From positions 186,001-250,000 of the forward strand of contig NZ_JNAS01000002.1 of the NCBI RefSeq assembly GCF_000760115.1: a stretch of DNA of 64,000 nt. The letters are read 5' to 3'. The translations under genes and the position numbers were made by a program. Below the pieces are notes generated by a model. The model searched no databases, was not told the DNA's origin, and saw only the letters and a list, made by a program, of their open reading frames with translations. How positions within the stretch are numbered: position 1 is the first letter of the stretch; each line of letters opens with the position of its first letter. The DNA comes from Prochlorococcus marinus str. SB. Its GTDB lineage: Bacteria; Cyanobacteriota; Cyanobacteriia; PCC-6307; Cyanobiaceae. This document shows, in pieces, positions 9,803 through 18,815 of the stretch.

Positions 9803-10429
9803 ATCGTTGTTAATCCACTTTCTTAAATTTTTAATATAAGGTAGGGGTAATTTTGGGGTTTCAGTAAATTGATTTATTTTATTAGAATTTTGATTTTTGC
9901 TAGATATTTCATTGTTTCTAGCAGTTTTAAGGCCATCTGATTCCATCTTTGTTTCTTCAATATTTTCAAAAGTTTTTGATAATTCAAGCTTAATTTGTTC
10001 TTGATTTTCTTCATGCACTTCATCAATTAAAGATATATGTTCTTGATTTTCTTCATGCACTTCTTCAATTAAAGAGATCTGTTCTTGATTTTCTTCATGT
10101 ACTTCATCAATTAAAGAGATCTGTTCTTGATTTTCTTCATGTACTTCATCAATTAAAGAGATCTGTTCTTGATTTTCTTCATGTACTTCATCAATTAAAG
10201 AGATCTGTTCTTGATTTTCTTCATGTACTTCATCAATTAAAGAGATCTGTTCTTGATTTTCTTCTTCACCCTGATTTTGTTTTTGTAGTGAACTATGGAT
10301 TAATAAATCATTTAATGAATCAATCCCAAATCTATGGACCCACTTAAGAACAACATTTTCTTTAAGCAAAAAATTATTTTCTAAAGAGGCTTTTTTAAAA
10401 ACTTCTATTAAATGATTTTTTAAAAGCAT
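9788..10429 (-). CDS. Hypothetical protein with 14-residue acidic tandem repeats
   Basis: I do not recognise this 213-residue protein. Residues 1-50 are a mixed helical region (FKKASLENNF, KWVHRFGIDSLNDLLIHSS). Residues 56-139 are six tandem copies of EENQEQISLIDEVH, a strongly acidic unit likely to form coiled coil or an extended rod, and a seventh partial copy follows. The C-terminal part ends with LPLPYIKNLRKWINNDKKAS. The N- and C-terminal blocks look like folded segments joined by the repeat spacer. No signal peptide or membrane helix is seen. It lies 7 bp after the ABC permease gene on the same strand and converges on groEL. Confidence 0.75.
   Translation of the reverse strand: MLLKNHLIEVFKKASLENNFLLKENVVLKWVHRFGIDSLNDLLIHSSLQKQNQGEEENQEQISLIDEVHEENQEQISLIDEVHEENQEQISLIDEVHEENQEQISLIDEVHEENQEQISLIEEVHEENQEHISLIDEVHEENQEQIKLELSKTFENIEETKMESDGLKTARNNEISSKNQNSNKINQFTETPKLPLPYIKNLRKWINNDKKAS
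9989..10264 (-). repeat. 42-bp tandem repeats, six full copies plus a partial one
   Basis: The array encodes EENQEQISLIDEVH units. Copies 1-4 (from the gene's 5' side) are identical at protein level; copy 5 has IEEVH in place of IDEVH and copy 6 has EHISL in place of EQISL. A seventh copy decays into EENQEQIKLE. DNA copies differ at a few bases, for example ATGTACT versus ATGCACT, so the outer copies are older. Period 42 keeps the frame. Confidence 0.93.
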
Positions 10430-10436
10430 AAAATTT

Positions 10437-11261
10437 CTAATTTAACTTTCTATTTAACAGAGGTCTTATAATAATCAAGGAAAAAACTGTTAAAGAAAAT
10501 AAAATTGAGATACAACTCTTACAAGTTAAATCACCATAAGGGGCATGTAAAGCCACAAATTCTAAATCCATTGTTTGTGTATAGGCAGTCCTAATTGGTT
10601 CAATAGCAAAAGTTAATGGATTTAATGAAGCTAACCATCCCAGCCAATTTGGCATAAAAGAGATTGGAGCTAAAGCAGTACTCGCAAATAGAAGAGGTAA
10701 ATTTATTACGAATATAAGAGCGATTAATTCAATATGTCCCGGCAAAACAAACGCTAAACATAAACTTATTGATGTCACAAAAAGAACTAATAAAATTAGT
10801 GTTGTAAATACAATTCCTAAACCATATAAGTTGGGCCATCCATAACCCAAAATGTATGAAACAATCATTATTACAATACTTTGAACAAAGCTCAAGATTG
10901 TTATGTAAAAGAAAGAAGATAAAACTATGGATAATCTACTGGTTAAAGGAGCCACAAGTAATCTATTAAGAAATCCAAACTCTCTATCAAACATTAAAGG
11001 AAGACCAGAGTTTAGGGCTCCGCTAAAAGCAGTAAAAACAATAAGTCCTGCTCCTAAAAAATTCCCATAAGAATCAACTCCTGGTAAAAAACCTTCAGGA
11101 GCTTTAGAGAATAATGCCCCAAATAAAAAAAGCCAAATTATTGGTTGTAATATTCCTGCTAAAAGAGTTGATGGTCTCCTTTTTAATTGAATAAATAATC
11201 TCTTTGTTAAGGCAAATGTTTCTTGATATAAAAAAAATAAATTATACTGTTGTAATTCCAT
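10437..11261 (-). CDS. ABC-2 type exporter permease
   Basis: This 274-residue protein is an ABC-2 type permease of the DrrB/daunorubicin-resistance-like family. It has a cytoplasmic N-terminus (ETFALTKRLFIQLKRRPSTLL) followed by about six membrane spans, and the family hallmarks LQPIIWLFLFGALF and the late SFMPNWLGWLASLNPLTFAIEPIR motif. It pairs with the ATPase gene 48 bp upstream. The pair sits directly downstream of ctaA-ctaB on the same strand. Substrate is unknown; a link to respiratory membrane assembly would be inference from position only. Confidence 0.85.
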   Translation of the reverse strand: MELQQYNLFFLYQETFALTKRLFIQLKRRPSTLLAGILQPIIWLFLFGALFSKAPEGFLPGVDSYGNFLGAGLIVFTAFSGALNSGLPLMFDREFGFLNRLLVAPLTSRLSIVLSSFFYITILSFVQSIVIMIVSYILGYGWPNLYGLGIVFTTLILLVLFVTSISLCLAFVLPGHIELIALIFVINLPLLFASTALAPISFMPNWLGWLASLNPLTFAIEPIRTAYTQTMDLEFVALHAPYGDLTCKSCISILFSLTVFSLIIIRPLLNRKLN

Positions 11262-11309
11262 AATTAGCAGTAATTACTTTTCATTATAGTTAGTTAACCA
11301 AAATTTTTT

Positions 11310-12329
11310 TTATCGCATGGATTGCTTTGATTCTTTTTTTAGGTCTCTTTTCCCTGCCATAGAAATTTCAGCATCCAATAATGTTTTCCCAGTCGCCTGA
11401 AGATATACATCATCCAAGCTTGGCTGACTTTGGGTAAGAGAAAAAATTTCAAACTTTGAGAAGGCCAATTCCACTTTTAGCTTCGTAAGTAAATCTTTTT
11501 GCTTATCCGCTACGAAATTTATCGAGAAACCTTGAGCTTCATTTATTATAATCTGACTAATTCCATCTATAGAAGATAAAATTTTACATATATTTTTTGC
11601 TTCTTCCTGATTACTAAATTCTCTTACTTTCAAAGTTACTCTATCTCCTCCTAATTTATTTTTGAGCTCTGCAGGAGTCCCTTTTGCTATAACTCTTCCA
11701 TCATCAATTATCACTAATCTGTCAGCCAATTTATCTATTTCATCAAGATAGTGGCTACTTAAAATAATGGTCATTCCATTATTTCTCAAATCTTTCAAAA
11801 GTTGCCATATAATATTTCTACTCTCAATATCTAAACCAACTGTAGGTTCATCCAAAATTAATACTTGGGGCAAATGTAAAAGTCCAGCTGCCAGATCAAT
11901 TCTTCTTTTCATTCCCCCTGAATAAGTTCCGCACTTACGATCAATCCAATCATTCATTTCTAATTGATCTATTAATTTCTTAATCCTTTCAAATTTTTTG
12001 TTTTTGTTGATGTGATATAAATCTGATTGAAAATCCAAAAGCTCTCGCCCAGTCAATATTTTATCAAGTGCAATGTCTTGGGCAACATAACCAATTAATT
12101 CTCTAATTTTCCTTGAATTTTTTATCAGATTAATATTATTTATAAAAACTTCTCCACTATCAGGCTCTATTAAAGTAGCGAGTATTTTTATTAGTGTTGA
12201 TTTGCCCGCACCATTTGGACCTAGTATTCCAAATAATGTGCCAGCTTCAATTTCCATCGATAAATTTTTTAATGCATTGATATCTGAATAAGATTTTGAG
12301 AGCCCTTTAACTTTTATATAATTCATCAA
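11310..12329 (-). CDS. ABC-2 type exporter ATP-binding protein
   Basis: The 339-residue ATPase has Walker A GILGPNGAGKSTLIK near residue 34, the Q-loop (GYVAQDIAL), the signature YSGGMKRRIDLAAGLLH, Walker B VLILDEPTVGLD and the switch histidine SSHYLDE. A C-terminal domain of about 110 residues typical of DrrA/CcmA-like exporter ATPases follows, ending with QPSLDDVYLQATG. It is 36 bp downstream of ctaB and 48 bp upstream of its permease, so the four genes may form one unit. Transported substrate cannot be told. Confidence 0.9.
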   Translation of the reverse strand: MMNYIKVKGLSKSYSDINALKNLSMEIEAGTLFGILGPNGAGKSTLIKILATLIEPDSGEVFINNINLIKNSRKIRELIGYVAQDIALDKILTGRELLDFQSDLYHINKNKKFERIKKLIDQLEMNDWIDRKCGTYSGGMKRRIDLAAGLLHLPQVLILDEPTVGLDIESRNIIWQLLKDLRNNGMTIILSSHYLDEIDKLADRLVIIDDGRVIAKGTPAELKNKLGGDRVTLKVREFSNQEEAKNICKILSSIDGISQIIINEAQGFSINFVADKQKDLLTKLKVELAFSKFEIFSLTQSQPSLDDVYLQATGKTLLDAEISMAGKRDLKKESKQSMR

Positions 12330-12365
12330 ACTTACTATTTACTTAAAAAACATTTTACATCTAAT

Positions 12366-13367
12366 TTAATTACTAAGCAGAGATACTATAGATAAAAATA
12401 TTTGCATAGATTGCTGCTCAAATTCTACGGATAGTTGGGTTCTGGAAATTAATAACAAAAGACAAATGCCAAACATGTAGAGAATAGACCACCTAAAAAG
12501 AGACTTTGCTCTTGAAAGATCATCAGGAGATTTCTTTAAATCATTTATTAATTGCAAAAATCTTCCATTAAATGGCAATAACATAATTCCGTATAAGAAA
12601 CCCCCTTCAGGTAAAGCAAAGACTCCCATAATACTCATTAAAACTGTTGCCCATCCGTAACGAGAAATCGCTTTAGCAGTAAAAACAGATCCTTTAACAG
12701 AAGGAAGCATAGGAATACCAACAGATGCGTAATCATCCTTCAACAAAATTGCAAGTGCCCAAAAATGAGCTGGAGTCCATAACATCACTAAACCAAACAA
12801 CCACCAACCACTAAGACCTACATGCCCTGTGGCGGCAGACGCTCCAACTAAGGGTGGTATTGCACCAGCAACTCCTCCGAAAACAATGTTTTTTGTTGTA
12901 CGAGGTTTCAAAATAACTGTATATAAAATTACGTAGCTAAATAAACCAAGAAGAGTTAATCCCGCAGCCAAATAATTTACACCACTTACTAAAAGCATCG
13001 AAGCTGCCAAGGTACATGATACGGCGGCTAAAAATACAGTCTCAGATGACAACTTTCCTGCTGGCAAGGCTCTTTTGCTAGTTCTTGTCATCCTCTTATC
13101 TAATTCCATTTCCCACAAACAATTAAGAGCTCCTGCTGCTGCTGCGGCCAAAGCGCCTCCTCCTAAAGTACAGATAAGTTTCGGGGAAGACAAAGGCCAT
13201 TCTTCTGTTAAAGCCATTCCTCCCAAAGTTGTGGCCAGTAAAAGTGGGATTAATCTAGGTTTTGCTACTTCAAGCCAAGGAGGCAAAGTTAATCTTTTTC
13301 TTGAAGGTACAACTTCGTCCCTAATTGAAGATTGATAGTTCAATTTTTCTAAGTTATTACTGTTCAT
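12366..13367 (-). CDS. ctaB: Protohaem IX farnesyltransferase (haem O synthase)
   Basis: CtaB attaches farnesyl to haem B to make haem O, the precursor of haem A in cytochrome oxidase. The 333-residue membrane protein shows the UbiA-superfamily Asp motif [20 protein letters not shown] and the second motif [15 protein letters not shown], with about eight or nine spans. Its start overlaps the last base of the ctaA stop, so the two are likely translated together. The oxidase structural genes ctaC-E lie just beyond on the other strand. Confidence 0.93.
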   Translation of the reverse strand: MNSNNLEKLNYQSSIRDEVVPSRKRLTLPPWLEVAKPRLIPLLLATTLGGMALTEEWPLSSPKLICTLGGGALAAAAAGALNCLWEMELDKRMTRTSKRALPAGKLSSETVFLAAVSCTLAASMLLVSGVNYLAAGLTLLGLFSYVILYTVILKPRTTKNIVFGGVAGAIPPLVGASAATGHVGLSGWWLFGLVMLWTPAHFWALAILLKDDYASVGIPMLPSVKGSVFTAKAISRYGWATVLMSIMGVFALPEGGFLYGIMLLPFNGRFLQLINDLKKSPDDLSRAKSLFRWSILYMFGICLLLLISRTQLSVEFEQQSMQIFLSIVSLLSN

Positions 13368-14338
13368 TAGTTGATACTGACCGTTTGGGGATTAAGGGAG
13401 TGATTTAGATTTTTTTTGGTAAAAGGATTTCTAAAAATTAATGTTGTTAATATCGCTATAAATAAAGAGGCGTTTAGTTGATGACCGATAATAAAAATAG
13501 GTTCATTCAAATTTGTTTTAAGACTTAAAACACCCAAAGTAATTTGAGAAAATAAGAGAAAAATAAGTGTTGTGAGATATTTCCAATTTTCATTAAGCAA
13601 ACTTCTCTTATAAATTGCAGTAGCAATAATCAACAAAATTGAAAAAGCAATTGGAAAAGCAAATAATTTATGAGTATTTAGAATTAGACATTGTTTATTA
13701 AAAGATAAGCAAATATGTGCTGACCAGGTTGATGAAAGCCTTACGCCAATAAAAGATTGAATCAGAGTAAGTAAAAGAGGAACAAACAATAATAATCTCC
13801 ACCAAATTAACGGCTCTTCTATGTCTTCATTTTCTAAATTTTGATTTATTGAAATTGTCGTAATTAGAAGTAGAAAAGCTATCAAAAGATGGCCAGTAAC
13901 AGTATATGAATCAAGCAGATTTATTACTGTTAAAGCTCCAAAGGATCCTTGGACAATAACGAGAAAAAGTAATAATGAATAAGTTTTAGGTAACCAATTT
14001 GGAATTTCATTTTTCCAAATAATTGAAAGCGCAAATTTAAAAAGAATTAATATTCCAACCAGAAAAGCATCTAGACGATGAAACCATTCTAGAAATACTC
14101 TTAGGTTCATATGTTTAAAAGGCAAAAAAGATCCATAACATAATGGCCAATCTGGACAGGCAAGTCCTGCCTCCATGACTCTCGTAGCACCTCCAATTAC
14201 GATTAGTCCTATAAGTGCAAATACACTATGACTTCCCAACCTTTTAAAAATTGTCAGATATTTTGATTTATATAATTGGTTATTAATCAAATGGATAAAA
14301 CCTATTATTTTGCATAATAAATTAGATTCAAAAACCAA
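13367..14338 (-). CDS. ctaA: Haem A synthase
   Basis: CtaA oxidises the C8 methyl of haem O to formyl, giving haem A. The 323-residue membrane protein has [21 protein letters not shown] near residue 48, [11 protein letters not shown] with a haem-ligand histidine, [13 protein letters not shown] and late histidines in [11 protein letters not shown] and GHQLNASLF, in the positions expected for the two four-helix halves. The start used is a TTG at 14338. The N-terminal 30 residues are less conserved in character, so the start may be further in. It is divergent from ctaC across 215 bp. Confidence 0.9.
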   Translation of the reverse strand: MVFESNLLCKIIGFIHLINNQLYKSKYLTIFKRLGSHSVFALIGLIVIGGATRVMEAGLACPDWPLCYGSFLPFKHMNLRVFLEWFHRLDAFLVGILILFKFALSIIWKNEIPNWLPKTYSLLLFLVIVQGSFGALTVINLLDSYTVTGHLLIAFLLLITTISINQNLENEDIEEPLIWWRLLLFVPLLLTLIQSFIGVRLSSTWSAHICLSFNKQCLILNTHKLFAFPIAFSILLIIATAIYKRSLLNENWKYLTTLIFLLFSQITLGVLSLKTNLNEPIFIIGHQLNASLFIAILTTLIFRNPFTKKNLNHSLNPQTVSIN

Positions 14339-14553
14339 ACATTAATTAAAAATTAATATGTTTAATTTAAAAAATAATTTACTAATTTAATCTTTTTTCC
14401 CTGACAATTAACTCTAAAAAGTTATTAATAATACTCCTTTTATTTCATAAATCTTAAGAAGTTGTGAATTTAAATGTTTTTCTTTTAACAAAGGATGCAG
14501 GATTGGAAAAATTGAATATCTTGAGGATATAAATACAAATTTTTAGAGATCAA
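14339..14553. other. Divergent intergenic region between ctaA and ctaC
   Basis: These 215 bp separate the haem A synthesis genes (minus) from the oxidase structural genes (plus) and must contain promoters for both. The DNA is extremely AT-rich. I cannot single out one reliable -35/-10 pair, and I see no clear NtcA-type GTA-N8-TAC site. Confidence 0.5.
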
Positions 14554-15357
14554 TTGTTAAATAAAAACATTTATTTAATACTAATTATTTCACTCGTTTT
14601 TGCTATATCTTTTTGGATTGGTTTTAATGTAAATTTGCTCCCAGCAGAAGCAAGTATCAATGCACCAATTTACGATGAACTTTTTAAAATTCTTTTCATC
14701 ATTGGATTAATTATTTTTATAGGAATGACAATAGCAGTTATTTATAGCTTATTTAAGTTTAGGAAAAGAAATGATCAGATAGGCGATGGAATAGCTTTGG
14801 AGGGAAATTTAAGCTTAGAAATTGTATGGACAATTATCCCTTCAATAATTGTTTTATTAATAGGTTTATATAGCTACAACATCTACGATCGAATGGGAGG
14901 GATGAAAGAACTTAATCATAATCACGAAATGATGACTTCTAACACTGAAAAAATATGGGCAGGAATAAGTCAAATTTCTGATAATGAAATAGCAATGAAT
15001 AATTTATCAATTGAAGTCTCAGCTATGCAATTTGCATTTCTATTCAATTATCCCAAGGGCAATTTCATATCAGGAGAACTACACGTTCCTGTTGATCAAA
15101 AAGTATCAATGAAAATGGAATCCAAAGATGTAATTCATGCTTTTTGGGTACCAGAGTTCAGAATTAAACAGGATATTATTCCTGGACAACCTACAATTCT
15201 AAATTTCACTCCTACAAAAGTAGGAAAATATCCAATAATTTGTGCAGAATTATGCGGACCATATCATGGAGGGATGAGAGCCTCCATAATTGTTGAAGAA
15301 GAATCTGATTACAACGAATGGTTTAACAAAAATAAAAAACCAGAGGTAAATTTATGA
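14554..15357 (+). CDS. ctaC: Cytochrome c oxidase subunit II
   Basis: Subunit II takes electrons from cytochrome c or plastocyanin at its CuA centre. The 267-residue protein has an N-terminal hydrophobic segment, a second membrane helix pair and a lumenal or periplasmic cupredoxin domain with the CuA ligands in DVIHAFWVPEF and CAELCGPYHGGMR. The start is a TTG at 14554. The 3' end overlaps ctaD by 4 bp (ATGA), indicating translational coupling. This is the aa3-type respiratory terminal oxidase. Confidence 0.94.
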   Translation: MLNKNIYLILIISLVFAISFWIGFNVNLLPAEASINAPIYDELFKILFIIGLIIFIGMTIAVIYSLFKFRKRNDQIGDGIALEGNLSLEIVWTIIPSIIVLLIGLYSYNIYDRMGGMKELNHNHEMMTSNTEKIWAGISQISDNEIAMNNLSIEVSAMQFAFLFNYPKGNFISGELHVPVDQKVSMKMESKDVIHAFWVPEFRIKQDIIPGQPTILNFTPTKVGKYPIICAELCGPYHGGMRASIIVEEESDYNEWFNKNKKPEVNL

Positions 15358-16973
15358 CAATATCAATTGATCCACAAAAAACTAGTAATGAAAGCCTTCA
15401 ACCTAAAGGTTGGCTTAGATACTTTAGTTTTAGCCTTGATCATAAAGTAATTGGGATACAGTATTTAGTTTGCGGTTTTCTTTTCTATTTAATTGGAGGA
15501 ACATTAGCGAGCGCTATAAGAATTGAACTAGCTAGTCCAATGTCTGATTTTATGCCAAGAGATGTTTATAACCAAGTTTTAACTTTACACGGAACAATAA
15601 TGATATTTCTTTGGATAGTTCCTGTAGTAAACGGTGCTTTTGGAAATTATTTAATTCCATTTTATGTAGGCGCGAGAGATATGGCATTCCCAAGATTAAA
15701 TGCCGTAGCTTTTTGGTTAATTCCTCCTTCAGGTTTGATGCTAGTAGCAAGTTATTTTGTAGAGGGTGCTGCTCAGGCTGGATGGACGGCTTATCCACCT
15801 TTGAGCATAACTACTCCTCAATCGGGCCAAATTATTTGGATACTTAGCGTTTTATTACTTGGAGGCAGTTCTATATTTGGTGGAATAAACTTTATCGCGA
15901 CCATTATAAAATTAAGAAGGCCAGGATTAAAACTTATGCAATTGCCAATGTATTGTTGGGCAATGCTTGGGACAAGTCTACTAGTTGTTTTGTCAACTCC
16001 TGTTTTAGCAGGCACTTTAATTCTACTTAGCTTCGATATCATCGCTAATACAGGTTTTTTCAATCCTGTTTTAGGAGGCAATGTCGTAGTTTATCAGCAT
16101 TTATTTTGGTTTTATTCTCATCCAGCTGTATACATTATGGTCCTTCCTGCCTTTGGTTTAGTTAGTGAAATACTTCCTGTACATGCTAGAAAACCACTTT
16201 TTGGATATACAACAATGGTTTTTTCAATAATGGGGATAGTAGTTTTAGGTTTAGTTGTTTGGGCGCATCATATGTTTACGAGTGGAACTCCCCCTTGGAT
16301 GAGATTATTCTTTACTATTGCCACAGCATTTATTGCTGTTCCAACAGGTATAAAATTTTTCAATTGGGTTGCAACATTATGGGGAGGTAAAATTTCCATC
16401 AATAGTGCAATGCTATTCTCTTGCGGGTTTATTATAAATTTTGTTTTTGGAGGTATTACAGGAGTTGCTTTGGCACAGGTACCTTTTGATATTCACGTAC
16501 ATGATACCTATTTCGTTGTAGCCCATTTTCATTACATAGTTTATGGAGGGACTGTTTTTATTATTTTCTCTTCAATTTATCATTGGTTCCCCAAAGTAAC
16601 TGGAAAAATTCTCAATGAAAAATTAGGAATTTTACATTTTATCATTACCTTTATTGGATTTAACTTATGCTTTGCTCCTCAACATTGGCTTGGTTTAAAT
16701 GGAATGCCCAGAAGAGTTGCAGAATATGATCCTCAATTCCAGTTCGTTAATCAAATTAGTAGCCTTGGGGCTCTTTTGATGGCTATAAGTACAATTCCTT
16801 TTTTGATTAATGTATTCCTTAGCGTGAGAAATGGCAAAGATGCTGGCGATAACCCTTGGAATGCTCTTACACCTGAATGGTTAACATCTTCTCCACCTCC
16901 AGTTGAAAATTGGAAAGGAGAAGCTCCATTAGTTGAAGAACCTTATGGTTATGGTAAAGAAATTTCTGAATAA
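15354..16973 (+). CDS. ctaD: Cytochrome c oxidase subunit I
   Basis: Subunit I holds haem a and the haem a3-CuB site where oxygen is reduced. The 539-residue, 12-helix protein shows the haem-a histidine in LTLHGTIMIFLW, the CuB region FWFYSHPAVYIMVLP with the His-Tyr pair, VWAHHMFTSG, and HDTYFVVAHFHYI near residue 380. The motif reads YSHPAV rather than GHPEV, the signature of A2-type haem-copper oxidases in which the D-channel glutamate is replaced. ctaE follows after 11 bp. Confidence 0.96.
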   Translation: MTISIDPQKTSNESLQPKGWLRYFSFSLDHKVIGIQYLVCGFLFYLIGGTLASAIRIELASPMSDFMPRDVYNQVLTLHGTIMIFLWIVPVVNGAFGNYLIPFYVGARDMAFPRLNAVAFWLIPPSGLMLVASYFVEGAAQAGWTAYPPLSITTPQSGQIIWILSVLLLGGSSIFGGINFIATIIKLRRPGLKLMQLPMYCWAMLGTSLLVVLSTPVLAGTLILLSFDIIANTGFFNPVLGGNVVVYQHLFWFYSHPAVYIMVLPAFGLVSEILPVHARKPLFGYTTMVFSIMGIVVLGLVVWAHHMFTSGTPPWMRLFFTIATAFIAVPTGIKFFNWVATLWGGKISINSAMLFSCGFIINFVFGGITGVALAQVPFDIHVHDTYFVVAHFHYIVYGGTVFIIFSSIYHWFPKVTGKILNEKLGILHFIITFIGFNLCFAPQHWLGLNGMPRRVAEYDPQFQFVNQISSLGALLMAISTIPFLINVFLSVRNGKDAGDNPWNALTPEWLTSSPPPVENWKGEAPLVEEPYGYGKEISE

Positions 16974-16984
16974 AAATAAAACAT

Positions 16985-17587
16985 ATGACAACTCTAGATA
17001 GCTCAAAAGAAATTCAAAAAAATAATTCTGAAGTTAATGAAACTCATGAAGACTTCAGAATGTTTGGTCTTATAACTTTCCTAATTGCGGACGGAATGAC
17101 TTTTGCCGGATTCTTTGCTGCTTATTTAACTTATAAAGCAGTTAATCCATTACCTGATGGTGCTATTTATGAATTAGAACTGCCAATACCTACACTAAAT
17201 ACAATTTTGTTACTTGTTAGTAGTGCAACTTTCCATAAAGCAGGCAAAGCACTTTTAAAAGATAAAAACTCTGATTCCCAAAAATGGTTATTTATTACTG
17301 CTTTTCTTGGAATTTTATTTTTAATATGTCAATTATTTGAATATTTTCATTTACCTTTTGGATTAACCGATAACTTATTCGCAAGTACTTTTTATGCTCT
17401 TACTGGGTTTCATGGATTACATGTAACTTTAGGCACTTTAATGATTTTAATTATTACTTGGCAATCAAGAATCAATGGAGGAAGATTAACTAGTCAAAAT
17501 ATGTTCCCATTGGAAGCTGTTGAATTGTACTGGCATTTTGTAGATGGAATATGGGTTATTTTGTTCATTATCTTATATCTTTTATAA
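16985..17587 (+). CDS. ctaE: Cytochrome c oxidase subunit III
   Basis: Subunit III stabilises the oxidase core. The 200-residue protein has five membrane spans, as in short bacterial subunit III proteins, with the motifs RMFGLITFLIADGMTFAGFF, ALTGFHGLHVTLGTLM and the C-terminal ELYWHFVDGIWVILFIILYLL. It ends the ctaC-ctaD-ctaE operon. A fully A/T stretch follows, without a strong hairpin. Confidence 0.94.
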   Translation: MTTLDSSKEIQKNNSEVNETHEDFRMFGLITFLIADGMTFAGFFAAYLTYKAVNPLPDGAIYELELPIPTLNTILLLVSSATFHKAGKALLKDKNSDSQKWLFITAFLGILFLICQLFEYFHLPFGLTDNLFASTFYALTGFHGLHVTLGTLMILIITWQSRINGGRLTSQNMFPLEAVELYWHFVDGIWVILFIILYLL

Positions 17588-17662
17588 AAAAACTAAATTT
17601 AAAAAATTAAATATATTTTTTATTAATTTATATTGCCACAGTTCTCCTTTTTAGTAAGAATA

Positions 17663-17668
17663 TATAAT
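17663..17668 (+). promoter_or_regulatory. Probable -10 box for the cyAbrB gene
   Basis: A perfect TATAAT lies 17 bp upstream of the ATG at 17686. A TTGCCA at 17633-17638 is too far upstream (24 bp) for a normal -35. If used, the -10 box predicts a very short 5' leader of about 10 nt. Confidence 0.45.
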
Positions 17669-17685
17669 TAGAAATTTGTCAGATA

Positions 17686-18039
17686 ATGCTTGAAGGAAAA
17701 GAACTTCTTGAAAAAGCAAAATTATTAAGTAAAAAATCTGAAGAAGAGATAGCAAAAGGTTGTGGGTACGTTGGTCCTAGCGGAAGAATCTTAAGAAAAA
17801 GTTTTTATAGGGCGCTTATCGAAGCTAAGGGTTACAAAATAGGAAATGGTCGTCAGGGGAAAAATGGTAATAGAGCTTCAAGAGGCAGACAGACAGAATT
17901 CAAAACCAGAGTTCATGGTAATGGAAACCTATTAATTGGTAATGCTTACACCAAAAAATTAGGTCTAGAACCTGGTCAGGAATTTAAAATTGATCTTAAA
18001 AGAGAGTCTAAAACAATTTATCTAATTCCATTAAATTAA
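17686..18039 (+). CDS. AbrB-like (cyAbrB) transcriptional regulator
   Basis: cyAbrB proteins are cyanobacterial DNA-binding regulators of carbon/nitrogen balance and other global responses. The 117-residue protein has the N-terminal helical part LEGKELLEKAKLLSKKSEEEIAKGCGYVGPSGRILRK... typical of this family and a C-terminal beta-rich AbrB-like domain (VHGNGNLLIGNAYTKKLGLEPGQEF). Length fits the family. It stands alone with its own likely promoter and converges on ribE with a gap of 10 bp. Confidence 0.87.
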   Translation: MLEGKELLEKAKLLSKKSEEEIAKGCGYVGPSGRILRKSFYRALIEAKGYKIGNGRQGKNGNRASRGRQTEFKTRVHGNGNLLIGNAYTKKLGLEPGQEFKIDLKRESKTIYLIPLN

Positions 18040-18049
18040 AAAATATATT

Positions 18050-18703
18050 TTACCAACCGTTTTCTTTAAGCCATTCCGAAGAAATATTATTTGAAGATAA
18101 ATCTTGATTATTATTTTTATTAAATAAAAGTAATTTCTCTACATATTTAATAAGTGCATCTGCCTCGAGGTTTACGCTGTCACCGACATTTAATTTATTC
18201 AGATTTGTGTTATGCCAAGTATGAGGAATTATCGCAATAGTAAATATTTCTCCTTCCTGCTCATATTTTGCAATTGTAAGACTTATACCATTGATACAAA
18301 TACTGCCTTTATTAACTACATATTTCGAAAAATTATTATTTTTCCACTTTATAGATAAAAGCCATGATTTCTCAAATTTTTCTATATTCTCAACTGTTCC
18401 AAGGCCATCAACATGTCCACTAACTATATGTCCTCCTAGACGGTCAGACACTCTAAGAGCGGGCTCCAAATTAACAATCTGATTCAGGTTCGACTTTACT
18501 CCTAAAGTTGTTTTTTTTAATGTCTCCTCACTAACATCAACAGTAAATTTATTTTGAAAAATCTCTTTAACTGTCAAACAAATTCCATCAACAGCTATGC
18601 TGTCACCGATTGCCATGTCAAATAAATTATCTAGAATTTCAATTTCTAAAAAATTTTTTTCTTGTCTTAGTTTTCCAACTGATTGAATTATTCCTGTAAA
18701 CAT
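18050..18703 (-). CDS. ribE: Riboflavin synthase (alpha subunit)
   Basis: This enzyme dismutates two 6,7-dimethyl-8-ribityllumazine molecules to riboflavin. The 217-residue protein consists of two similar lumazine-binding halves: MFTGIIQSVGKL...GDSIAVDGICLTV...VSEETL in the first and GGHIVSGHVDGLGTV...KGSICINGISLTI...NVGDSVNLEADALIKYVE in the second. Length matches the family. It is divergent from the aldo/keto reductase gene across 112 bp. Confidence 0.94.
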   Translation of the reverse strand: MFTGIIQSVGKLRQEKNFLEIEILDNLFDMAIGDSIAVDGICLTVKEIFQNKFTVDVSEETLKKTTLGVKSNLNQIVNLEPALRVSDRLGGHIVSGHVDGLGTVENIEKFEKSWLLSIKWKNNNFSKYVVNKGSICINGISLTIAKYEQEGEIFTIAIIPHTWHNTNLNKLNVGDSVNLEADALIKYVEKLLLFNKNNNQDLSSNNISSEWLKENGW

Positions 18704-18815
18704 AGATTTAAGAAAAATATTTTTGCAAAATTTTGTATTTACTTTAATTTACTTTAAATGATTTTCAACTATAAATAAATTAAAGAATAAATAAAAAGAA
18801 ATTGATCATATTTAG

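Noticed and set aside
9605-10264. CRISPR-like repeat arrays
   Set aside because: The repeats are directly adjacent with no unique spacers, and both arrays are in-frame coding tandem repeats.
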